Both the position numbers and the translations under genes were made by a program. Under the pieces are notes generated by a model. The model searched no databases and had not been told where the DNA came from. It saw only the letters and a program-made list of their open reading frames with translations. DNA of 5,563 nt from Phycisphaerales bacterium (lineage in GTDB: Bacteria > Planctomycetota > Phycisphaerae > Tepidisphaerales > Tepidisphaeraceae), in contig PMAK01000042.1 of the NCBI GenBank assembly GCA_003153655.1, positions 662-6,224 of the forward strand. The letters run 5' to 3'. This document shows, one piece after another, positions 1-5,425 of this stretch (the stretch's first letter is position 1; every line of letters starts with the position of its first letter).

Positions 1-100
1 GAGCGGCATCCGGGTCGGATACGATTACGTCGTCAGCGAGTTTTGTGTGTCGGGGTCTGGGCATAGACCTAGTATACCATCGGAAAGCGGGCATGAAATC

Positions 101-457
101 ATGGTAAAGACAAGAAACGTAATGACGGGCGAAACACAAAGCGCGATGGACGAACCGGAGTTGCTGTCCCAAATAGTGGCGGCGAAAATCAAACCGATAT
201 TTCCACACTATTTTGACCGGAATGAAGAGGTTCCTGACGAGTTGATTGGAGCGACGATTATCGCGATCGGCATGGCCGATGTTGCCGATAGCAACAAACT
301 TCGCGAGGAGTTGATGATCGACTACAGGCCGAGCGGCAGCACCCAAACCATCCGCCTCATGCTTTCCTATGACGATACTGGTATGTGGGTTTCGGCTAAC
401 GTTGATTTGGAAACAGCGGCAGGATCGCCTTCAATTGAGGCACATCCTCCCAAATGA
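101..457 (+). CDS. Hypothetical protein, 118 aa, start uncertain
   Basis: I do not recognise this protein. It reads as a small soluble acidic protein: a helical first half (about residues 17-75, with ELLSQIVAAKIKPIF and DELIGATIIAIGMAD), then probable beta strands (QTIRLMLSYDDTGMWVSANV, about 82-101) and a polar tail. There is no signal peptide or membrane segment. I chose the ATG at 101, with a weak GGAAAG about 13 bases upstream. A GTG at 47 and ATGs at 122 and 146 are in the same frame, and the frame is open back to base 2, so the gene may start outside the window; the first dozen codons from base 2 are rich in G/C at third positions. Its 3' end overlaps the opposite-strand HEPN-like gene by 62 bases, so the two genes converge. 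Function unknown; moderately sure that it is a gene. Confidence 0.5.
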   Translation: MVKTRNVMTGETQSAMDEPELLSQIVAAKIKPIFPHYFDRNEEVPDELIGATIIAIGMADVADSNKLREELMIDYRPSGSTQTIRLMLSYDDTGMWVSANVDLETAAGSPSIEAHPPK

Positions 458-932
458 TCTTCCGCACATGCGGGAGCAAAAGGGTGGCGTCGTAAATTCC
501 GGGTGACTTTTGGTGTCTTGCCTCGTTGAGGTATCGCCACTTTGTAAAGGCATCCGCGCTTCGCTTCAATATGTCCGCGACCTTCATTCCGGCCCTGGGC
601 GATGCGATCCAAGCGTCGTATACCTGCTCTATTCGGGATCGATGACCAGGATTTAGTTTGGCGAAAAGCTCATCAAGGTCATGTCCGCAAGCCTCTTTGT
701 CCTCTATCTGCAAGAGGCATTTCAGATAGAGTTCAAGCGCGAGCGCGTGATTCACGACAACGGGAATGTTCGTATGGAATCCTTGCGGAACGTTGATGGA
801 CTTGGCGTTGACGCTATCACTGAGGATGTCGGCCGCGATTTCAAAATATCTGGCTTGCCTGTAATAGTTCGATTGAACCTGACGGCGGCGAGCCAGTGGT
901 TCTCCCGTAACCAGCTTTATCTTGACCTTCAT
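396..932 (-). CDS. HEPN-like domain protein, 178 aa
   Basis: The sequence resembles the small stand-alone HEPN-type proteins often annotated as hypothetical. Visible family hallmarks are the helix NHALALELYLKCLL (about 61-74), then GHDLDELFAKL (83-93) and KWRYLNE (131-137), matching the usual order ELxLKxLL, HDLxxLF, WRYxxE. HEPN proteins are all-helical; many are RNases in toxin-antitoxin or phage-defence systems and others are noncatalytic. Arg133 and His140 form an R-x6-H, which fits the loose HEPN R-x4-6-H pattern but may not be the true catalytic motif. There is no signal peptide. The ATG at 932 has no Shine-Dalgarno site; a TTGACA/TCGAAT promoter ends 8 bases before it, suggesting a nearly leaderless mRNA. 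It is divergent from the exported coiled-coil gene at 1070. No MNT-type nucleotidyltransferase antitoxin is adjacent. Family assignment is from motifs remembered, not a search. Confidence 0.68.
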   Translation of the reverse strand: MKVKIKLVTGEPLARRRQVQSNYYRQARYFEIAADILSDSVNAKSINVPQGFHTNIPVVVNHALALELYLKCLLQIEDKEACGHDLDELFAKLNPGHRSRIEQVYDAWIASPRAGMKVADILKRSADAFTKWRYLNEARHQKSPGIYDATLLLPHVRKIIWEDVPQLKAILPLFPNQR

Positions 933-940
933 GGGCCACG

Positions 941-969
941 ATTCGAGTCCCGAGCGATTGGGTTGTCAA
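941..969 (-). promoter_or_regulatory. Sigma-70-like promoter of the HEPN-like gene
   Basis: Reading the minus strand, a perfect -35 TTGACA (969-964), a 17-base spacer and a -10-like TCGAAT (946-941, 4 of 6 consensus). Only 8 bases separate the -10 box from the ATG at 932, so transcription should begin at or within a couple of bases of the start codon. This agrees with the absence of a Shine-Dalgarno site. Confidence 0.5.
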
Positions 970-1035
970 ATTTTTCGCTGCCAAGAAGCCGCGCCAACGA
1001 CGTTGCCATCAATATGCCGCAAGGCGAGCCACTTG

Positions 1036-1044
1036 TGATATGAT
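1036..1044 (+). promoter_or_regulatory. Extended -10 promoter of the exported coiled-coil gene
   Basis: TGATATGAT is an extended -10 (TGn followed by TATGAT, 5 of 6). No good -35 is visible 17 bases upstream, as is usual for extended -10 promoters. The predicted start near 1051 leaves a leader of about 19 bases holding the AGGGAG ribosome site (1060-1065). The site lies in the 137-base divergent gap shared with the HEPN-like gene. Confidence 0.4.
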
Positions 1045-1069
1045 TCCCCGCCGCTCACCAGGGAGAATC

Positions 1070-1726
1070 ATGTTCAAAAGAGCAATCATATCGGGCTTGC
1101 TGTCTATCCTACTTGGCGTCCCCTGTATCGCCCAGATGACACCGGAGGACGCGGCCGCTGCACTCCGGCAACGGGAAGCAGAACGCGCGGCCGCCGCAAC
1201 GCAACCCGATGAACTGGCAAGCCAGATCGTGACGCTAAAAGCGGCGCTCGCGGATCAGGCAAAGCTAATCGAGCAGCTTAGGGCGCAGGTGGATTTACTA
1301 CAGAAACAACTAGCGGCGCGGCCGCTGCCGGTGTTGCAGACGCAAAAGAATGGCCAAGCGTTCAAGCCGCAATGGACCTTTGAAAGTCGTGAGCGGCGAT
1401 GGCTTAATCGCGCTGCTGCGGAGGACCATAGTTCAGATGACAGGTTGATGGATTTGGCGATTGCCACAGACAAGGCAATCGCGGCATATCTTGCATCGCA
1501 TCCCACTTCGGATGATATCGCGGCCGCGATGTATCGTGGAAATCCCGCAATCGGGATGACGGAAGAAGCGCTTAAAATCGTCACTACCGTTGATGTCCGA
1601 AGTGAAGATGCCGGCGCTCGGATTTATGGAGTGGGACTGAAACCCGGGGGAAGCGACAGTCCGCATTATAGTTGGTCTGTGGTAGTTTCCGGCGGGAAGG
1701 TGATCGAAATAGATGTCCAGAATTGA
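1070..1726 (+). CDS. Exported coiled-coil protein of unknown function, 218 aa
   Basis: The N-terminus is a classical signal peptide: MFKR, a hydrophobic core to about residue 17, then CIAQ with likely signal peptidase I cleavage after Ala21. The cysteine is not in a proper lipobox (GVPC), so a lipoprotein is unlikely. Residues 24-44 are Ala/Arg/Glu-rich and 47-82 form a coiled coil (IVTLKAAL..LIEQLRAQVDLLQKQL). After a Pro-rich linker comes a domain of about 110 residues containing IGMTEEALKIV (161-171) and ending in short strands (YSWSVVVSGGKVIEIDV, 200-216). The 'G-M-T-x-x-x-A' helix followed by strands recalls BamE/SmpA-like modules, but this is only a resemblance. ATG 1070 is preferred over ATG 1040 because AGGGAG (1060-1065) precedes it and the signal peptide then starts properly. 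It acts outside the cytoplasmic membrane, role unknown. A 48-base gap separates it from the next gene. Confidence 0.75.
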   Translation: MFKRAIISGLLSILLGVPCIAQMTPEDAAAALRQREAERAAAATQPDELASQIVTLKAALADQAKLIEQLRAQVDLLQKQLAARPLPVLQTQKNGQAFKPQWTFESRERRWLNRAAAEDHSSDDRLMDLAIATDKAIAAYLASHPTSDDIAAAMYRGNPAIGMTEEALKIVTTVDVRSEDAGARIYGVGLKPGGSDSPHYSWSVVVSGGKVIEIDVQN

Positions 1727-1750
1727 CGGAGAACATGGCGCGATTATGAA
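1723..1750 (+). promoter_or_regulatory. Possible promoter before the 66-aa gene
   Basis: TTGACG (1723-1728, overlapping the stop codon of the preceding gene) and TATGAA (1745-1750) lie 16 bases apart. The predicted start near 1757 precedes the AAGGAG site at 1763-1768. The -10 match is modest, and read-through from the preceding gene is an alternative. Confidence 0.3.
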
Positions 1751-1774
1751 ATGCGAAATTGAAAGGAGTTATCA

Positions 1775-1975
1775 ATGACTGACAGAATATTCGATAGGGG
1801 ACGCTTGGTCCGCCAGCCCGGTGGGGGCTATCTCTTGATTCCGCCCAGGCGGTCATTCTGGCATAGACTCAAGAATTTTCTTCACGATTTTCGGATCGAA
1901 AGACATTTTTTCATTCCCACGATTGAGAAGCCTAAAGTGGATGGACATGGGACCACGGATCGCGATCGTTTTTGA
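1775..1975 (+). CDS. Small basic hypothetical protein, 66 aa
   Basis: I do not recognise this protein. The start is well supported: AAGGAG (1763-1768) with 6-base spacing to ATG 1775. The product is rich in Arg, Lys and His, with an N-terminal RQPGGGYLLIPPRR segment (13-26), an aromatic/basic middle (FWHRLKNFLHDFRIERHFF, 28-46) and a polar Asp/Arg tail. There is no membrane segment or signal peptide. It follows the exported coiled-coil gene by 48 bases on the same strand and could be co-transcribed or use the weak promoter noted just upstream. The strong ribosome site is the main reason to call it; the ORF is short and codon bias is not decisive. Confidence 0.55.
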   Translation: MTDRIFDRGRLVRQPGGGYLLIPPRRSFWHRLKNFLHDFRIERHFFIPTIEKPKVDGHGTTDRDRF

Positions 1976-2037
1976 TGTATTAATGGCCACTTGGCAGTAA
2001 TTGATGTGGGATAGCTTGGGTTGGTTCGTGTTCTGGA

Positions 2038-2043
2038 TATAGA
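2038..2043 (+). promoter_or_regulatory. -10 box 6 bases before a TTG start
   Basis: TATAGA (4 of 6 matches to TATAAT) ends 6 bases before the TTG at 2050, the same spacing seen before the transposase. The -35 is poor (TTGGGT at 2016-2021, 16-base spacer). If used, the mRNA would start at or beside the start codon. Confidence 0.3.
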
Positions 2044-2049
2044 AGACAC

Positions 2050-2289
2050 TTGAATACAGAATCAAAAATACGAAGAGACGGTGACGCGCCAAAGGATTGG
2101 CGCGATGCGATCATACTTCTAAATCAGGCTGGTGAGATTGCGGCTGCCGAGTTGGCTGTACGGCTTGCGGATGATGATGAGCAGGGATTCGTACTTTATC
2201 CGCTATCGGATGGTCTAAACCTTATCGTCGCCGCAAAGCACGCGCTGCAACAATACCGTTATGGCCCGTACTCCCCGCTAAAATCCTAA
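2050..2289 (+). CDS. Small hypothetical protein, 79 aa, TTG start
   Basis: I do not recognise this protein. It has a polar N-terminus, then an amphipathic helical stretch DWRDAIILLNQAGEIAAAELAVRLADDDE (16-44; split here as DWRDAIILLNQ, AGEIAAAEL, AVRLADDDE) and a short tail with YPLSDGLNLIV and YRYGPYSPLKS. The helical part reads like real protein, resembling short repeats in TPR-like or regulatory proteins, but no family can be named. The TTG at 2050 is the only standard start after the in-frame TGA at 2002-2004. No clear Shine-Dalgarno site is present. The gene converges on the 83-residue minus-strand gene, and the two stop codons overlap by 4 bases (2286-2289). Confidence 0.5.
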   Translation: MNTESKIRRDGDAPKDWRDAIILLNQAGEIAAAELAVRLADDDEQGFVLYPLSDGLNLIVAAKHALQQYRYGPYSPLKS

Positions 2290-2537
2290 TCATTGGTCGA
2301 GTATGTGGCTATATTGCTGCTTGGTGTGGGCTGCTTCTCGGCAGGAATCTCCCATTTTTCCGTAGCCCGTAATGATTTCAATAGTTTTGCATAGACCGCA
2401 TCGCGACGTTCGTCCATATATGGAATGGCATCTTTTTCCCCGATCATGTAGATGTAAAGGCCGTTCCCACGAATCTCAAATCTAGAGATGCAGTCCAAAT
2501 TGATGAACCGATCCTCAATCTGCACGAACTTTGCCAT
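2286..2537 (-). CDS. Small conserved-looking hypothetical protein, 83 aa
   Basis: The N-terminal part, KFVQIEDRFINLDCISRFE (3-21), followed by LYIYMIGEKDAI (27-38) and a helix DERRDAVYAKLLKSL (42-56), has the look of a widespread group of tiny proteins with an 'INLD-x-I-x-x-x-E' strand pattern, two or three beta strands and a closing helix. Their function is unknown to me. The last 25 residues are polar and disordered-looking. The start is firm: AGGAGA (2549-2544 on the minus strand) ends 6 bases before the ATG at 2537. A hairpin (2589-2555) sits just ahead of that ribosome site. The gene is downstream of the transposase on the same strand, with 92 bases between them. Confidence 0.7.
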   Translation of the reverse strand: MAKFVQIEDRFINLDCISRFEIRGNGLYIYMIGEKDAIPYMDERRDAVYAKLLKSLRATEKWEIPAEKQPTPSSNIATYSTND

Positions 2538-2554
2538 GACGATTCTCCTAAATT

Positions 2555-2589
2555 CCGGCGGGCGTCGTCACCACAACTCCGCTCGCCGG
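2555..2589 (-). repeat. Inverted repeat (hairpin) in leader of the 83-aa gene
   Basis: Arms 2555-2564 (CCGGCGGGCG) and 2580-2589 (CGCTCGCCGG) pair over 10 positions: one G-U pair as plus-strand RNA, one A-C mismatch as minus-strand RNA. The loop is 15 bases. In the minus-strand transcript the hairpin ends 5 bases before AGGAGA, so it could affect translation of the 83-residue protein. No U-run follows in either direction, so it is not a typical intrinsic terminator. It also touches the tentative left end of the insertion sequence. Confidence 0.5.
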
Positions 2590-2596
2590 TTCTGAT

Positions 2597-2602
2597 ATTC
2601 TA
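2597..2602 (-). promoter_or_regulatory. Possible outward -10 box toward the 83-aa gene
   Basis: On the minus strand TAGAAT (2602-2597) matches the -10 consensus at 5 of 6 positions. No good -35 is visible 16-18 bases upstream. Transcription would start near 2590, run through the hairpin and reach the AGGAGA site of the gene at 2537. If the element ends at 2588, this box lies inside the element and points outward. Confidence 0.25.
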
Positions 2603-2629
2603 AATCACTGCATTGAAAAGGCTATGGTT

Positions 2630-3637
2630 TCAGTTTGGAAGATTTCCGCTGTCCGCGTCCTTGTCGGCTCCGGGGGCTCCCTCCGATGCGCCGATGAGCG
2701 CCTTGTAGGTCAATCGCTTCCCTGAAACGCCTTGCATGGCGAGCGCGAACCGATCCCCGTCCTTCACCTCGCGGTGATTGAAACGGAACGCTTCGGAGTC
2801 CACATATGCTTGAATGTGGAACGGCTCAATCGAAACGTGTGTTCCCTTGATGCACCGCTTGAAGAGCGCCCAGAAGTTTTCCAGTCCATTCGTGTGGACC
2901 ACTTTGTCTTTGACGTAGGCTTCCGCGTGGTCAACGAAATCATGCTCGAACGTCGGCGACAGGCCGTTGTATTGCTTAAGCGCATCCGTGTAGACGCTGC
3001 TGCCCGGCTCGACGTTCTTGTGAATAACGCCGTGGAGGATCGCTTGCTGGCGATTCGGGAGAACCATTGCCCGGACGGTGCTGTGTTTCTTCCCGTCGTG
3101 CCGTTCCAGCAAGCCCATAACTGCTGTCATGTGCGCGCCGCCAGTCCCTTTGATCTTCACCTTGCGGACGGACTTGTGCATGTTGTTCGCCCGACCGCCG
3201 ACAAGCGTTTCGTCGGCTTCGATGACGCCTTGTAGCTTCTTGTCGAACGATCCGACGTGCAAGGCATATCGCACGCGATGCAGCATGAACCATGCCGACT
3301 TTTGCGTGATGCCAAGGGCGCGGGCAACTTCATAGCTAGAGATTGAATTTTTCGCGTTCGTTTCGAGCCAAACAGCCACTAGCCACTTTTCGAGCGGGAG
3401 CGGGCTTTCCTCAAAGATCGTTCCGACCTTTACGGAAAATTGGCGGCGGGGATGATTAACGGCACACTTCCAGCGGCGCTGATTGGCAAGGAAATGAACC
3501 TTTTCCGATCCGCAATGTGGGCAACGCACGCCATCCGGCCAGCGAACGGCTATCATGTGCCGGAGAGACGTATCGGGATCGGCGAAGTGAACCACGGCTT
3601 CAGTCAACGTCTTTGGATTTCTGATATCAGCTTTCAT
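2630..3637 (-). CDS. IS1595-family (ISXO2-like) transposase, 335 aa
   Basis: This DDE transposase would catalyse excision and insertion of its element. The order is typical: an N-terminal segment LTEAVVHFADPD (11-22), a zinc ribbon with CPHC (39-42) and WKCAVNHPRRQFS (56-68), the linker VGTIFEESPLPLEKWL, a helix-turn-helix-like region SYEVARALGITQKSAWFMLHRVR (101-123; given in parts as SYEVARALGI and TQKSAWFMLHRVR), then the catalytic domain. Likely catalytic acids are Asp142 (IEADET), Asp218 (YTDA) and Glu253 (HTNGLENFW). The fourth zinc ligand appears to be His62 rather than Cys. The C-terminal 20 residues are low-complexity. The gene is full length without frameshift. ATG 3637 has no Shine-Dalgarno site, but a strong promoter ends 6 bases before it. 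The family N-terminal motif begins at residue 11, so a downstream start is unlikely. Confidence 0.95.
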   Translation of the reverse strand: MKADIRNPKTLTEAVVHFADPDTSLRHMIAVRWPDGVRCPHCGSEKVHFLANQRRWKCAVNHPRRQFSVKVGTIFEESPLPLEKWLVAVWLETNAKNSISSYEVARALGITQKSAWFMLHRVRYALHVGSFDKKLQGVIEADETLVGGRANNMHKSVRKVKIKGTGGAHMTAVMGLLERHDGKKHSTVRAMVLPNRQQAILHGVIHKNVEPGSSVYTDALKQYNGLSPTFEHDFVDHAEAYVKDKVVHTNGLENFWALFKRCIKGTHVSIEPFHIQAYVDSEAFRFNHREVKDGDRFALAMQGVSGKRLTYKALIGASEGAPGADKDADSGNLPN

Positions 3638-3643
3638 GCCCGG

Positions 3644-3672
3644 ATTGTATCGGGGATGGCAAGGTTAGTCAA
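3644..3672 (-). promoter_or_regulatory. Strong promoter for the transposase, leaderless start
   Basis: Minus strand: TTGACT (3672-3667), a 17-base spacer, TACAAT (3649-3644), each 5 of 6 to consensus with ideal spacing. Six bases (CCGGGC) then separate the -10 box from the ATG at 3637, placing the expected transcription start on the A of the start codon. The -35 begins 14 bases inside the putative right end of the element, so the end sequence supplies the promoter. Confidence 0.7.
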
Positions 3673-3685
3673 GTATATTGTTACC

Positions 3686-5413
3686 CTATTTTGCGGGTCC
3701 GTGGGTGTGGGAGGGGTCGCCCATTGTGGGGGCGTAGACGGGGAGGTGGATGGTGAAGGTGGTGCCTTCGCCTAGGGTGCTTTTTACGCTGATGGAGCCG
3801 TCGTGTTCGTCTACGATTTTTTTTGCTACGGCCAGGCCCAGGCCCGTGCCGCGGTTTCCCTTGGTGCTGTGGAAGAGCTCGAACATGTGGCTCATTAGAT
3901 TTGGGGGGATGCCTACGCCGTTGTCTATGACTTCGATGATTGATTCGCGGCTTTCGGGGTTATAGCGGCAGACTACGCGGATGAGGCCTTTTTGGGGTTC
4001 TACGGCATCTAGCGCATTGTTGAGCAGGTTCATCATGACCTGGTGGAGGCCGTCGGGGTCGGCGGGGAAGGCGGGATGATTGGGCTCGACGTCGGCGACG
4101 GCCATGACGCCTTTTTCGTTGGCGGCGGTGGCGACTAATTCGAGGCATTCTTCGATCAGGACTTTGGGGTTGATCTGCTCGAGCTTTGGTTCGCGCGGGC
4201 GGCTGTAGGCGAGGAGGTTCATCGTCAGGCTGTAGATTTTTTCAAGATTGCGATCGACGATGCGCCAGCCTTTGGCGGCTTGCGGGAGGTTTGATGCGCG
4301 GAGGCCGAGTTCGACGACATCCGCGCCGCCGCGGAGGGCTTGTAGGATATTTTTGATTGAGTGGGAGAGTGCGGCGGTGGTTTCGCCGACGGCGGCGAGG
4401 CGTTCGCCTTGGAGGCCGGCTTGATAGAGCTTGGCGTTGGTGGCGGCTAATCCGGCCTGGAGGCCGATGGCTGTGAGGAGGCGGAGTTGGTCGGGGGCGT
4501 AGGTGTAATTCCGGACGGAGCTATCGATGTAGATGACGCCGATGATTTCTTCGGCGCTTTTGCCGGAGAGTTTGCTGGCTTTGATGGGGACGCAGAGGGC
4601 GCTGCGGATGCCGAGGTTGTGGACGCTTTTGCCGGCGGAGAATCGGCGGTCGGCCATGGCGTTGCTGGAGAGGACGCCTTCGCCGCTGGAGAGGACGTGA
4701 TTGATGATGGTGCGGGAGGCGTGGATTTTTTCTGGGATCGGCTTTTGATCGGTTTCGACGGCGATGCGCGGCTCGTCATCGTGGGTCTTGGGTTTTTCGT
4801 GTTCGTCTTCGCGGGTGCGGACGACTTTGGGTGTGAGGTCGCCTTTTTTTTCGTCGTAGAGAAAGATGATGCCGTGATCGGCTTTGACGTGCTCGAAGAC
4901 GAGGTCCATGACGACTTCAAGAACCTGATCGACGCCGAAGCTGCTGCCCAGGGCTGCGCCGAGTTGGTAGAGGATTTTTAGATTGGTCATCGCGACGGCG
5001 GCGGGCTCGGGGACGGCGAGGACCATGGAGTCTTCGGAGGAGGGGACCGTGTGCATGATGGAACTGTCCATCCCTGATTCGACCCCGGAGAGGGCGACGT
5101 TGCCGCCGCTAGATCGGCTGACGCCGGGCTGAGCGCCGAAGACCATAAGGGTGCGGCCGACACGGATCTGGTCGCCCAGTTTGAGAGAGAAGCGATTATT
5201 TACGCGGGTGCCGTTGATGTAGGTGCCGTTGGCGCTGCCCATGTCGTGGAGTATCCAGTTGCCGTCGTTTGGCAATAATTCGGCGTGCTGCCGGCTGACA
5301 GTGTTGTCGCTGATGGGGAGTTGGCGGCTGTCGCGGCCAATAAGGACTGGCGCGTCCGGGAGTTCGAAGCGGCGGCCTTTGTCGGGGCCTTGTAATACCA
5401 GGAGGGTGAGCAC
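3686..5413 (-). CDS. FHA-GAF sensor histidine kinase, 575 aa
   Basis: A cytoplasmic two-component kinase that would autophosphorylate on histidine and pass phosphate to an unseen response regulator. Domains: FHA, 1-95, with GRD (26-28), SRQH (40-43) and NGT (62-64), the residues that bind phosphothreonine; a Ser-rich linker, 96-140; GAF, about 145-330, with a charged insertion (199-230) and ALCVPI...GVIYID; HisKA, about 337-405, with phosphoacceptor His351 in ALSHSIKN; HATPase, about 415-558, with N-box NLLNNALDAV (462-471), G1 DNGVGIP (497-503), F-box FELFHSTKG and G2 GTGLGL (522-527). There are no membrane segments. The tail is His/Pro-rich (PSHTHGPAK). The GTG at 5413 is chosen because MLTLLVLQGPDKGRRFELP matches the normal FHA first strand; there is no Shine-Dalgarno site. 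It is an orphan here: no regulator is adjacent and the transposase follows directly. Its coding strand is visibly C/A-rich, unlike the genes to its left. Confidence 0.96.
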   Translation of the reverse strand: MLTLLVLQGPDKGRRFELPDAPVLIGRDSRQLPISDNTVSRQHAELLPNDGNWILHDMGSANGTYINGTRVNNRFSLKLGDQIRVGRTLMVFGAQPGVSRSSGGNVALSGVESGMDSSIMHTVPSSEDSMVLAVPEPAAVAMTNLKILYQLGAALGSSFGVDQVLEVVMDLVFEHVKADHGIIFLYDEKKGDLTPKVVRTREDEHEKPKTHDDEPRIAVETDQKPIPEKIHASRTIINHVLSSGEGVLSSNAMADRRFSAGKSVHNLGIRSALCVPIKASKLSGKSAEEIIGVIYIDSSVRNYTYAPDQLRLLTAIGLQAGLAATNAKLYQAGLQGERLAAVGETTAALSHSIKNILQALRGGADVVELGLRASNLPQAAKGWRIVDRNLEKIYSLTMNLLAYSRPREPKLEQINPKVLIEECLELVATAANEKGVMAVADVEPNHPAFPADPDGLHQVMMNLLNNALDAVEPQKGLIRVVCRYNPESRESIIEVIDNGVGIPPNLMSHMFELFHSTKGNRGTGLGLAVAKKIVDEHDGSISVKSTLGEGTTFTIHLPVYAPTMGDPSHTHGPAK

Positions 5414-5425
5414 GGGTTTAGTTTA

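Larger units (their letters stand above)
2588..3685 (-). mobile_element. IS1595-family insertion sequence, boundaries tentative
   Basis: An intact IS1595-type transposase sits between two candidate ends. Read inward, the right end (from 3685, minus strand) begins GGTAACAATATAC and the left end (from 2588, plus strand) begins GGTTCTGATATTC; they agree at 11 of 20 positions, 9 of the first 14. This gives about 1.1 kb, a usual size for the family. No matching 8-base target duplication flanks these ends, and the left end is weak, so the true left boundary may lie elsewhere. The right end is more credible because it carries the transposase promoter and abuts the kinase stop codon. Confidence 0.45.

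Noticed and set aside
208..215. CTATTTTG, identical to the octamer at 3686-3693 next to the element end, as a possible distant target duplication
   Set aside because: No element-like end follows at 216, and one chance 8-mer match in about 3 kb is not surprising.
681..1043. 120-codon plus-strand ORF across the HEPN-like gene
   Set aside because: It is antisense to a better-supported gene and has no recognisable domain or good ribosome site.
1957..1975. GATCGCGATC palindrome followed by T-run as a terminator of the 66-aa gene
   Set aside because: The palindrome has no room for a loop, the stem is too short, and it lies within the coding end of the gene.
1853..2092. 79-codon minus-strand ORF, including a neat short end (MSFDPKIVKKILESMPE from 1906)
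   Set aside because: It lies antisense to the 66-aa gene, which has a much better ribosome site, and its first half is composed of intergenic sequence.
2732..3235. 167-codon plus-strand ORF inside the transposase
   Set aside because: It is a mirror frame of the clearly recognisable transposase.
4447..4981. Long ORFs on both strands inside the kinase
   Set aside because: Their products are low-complexity (Ala/Asp/Phe/Val or Ser/Pro/Lys) and arise from skewed codon use in the real kinase frame.
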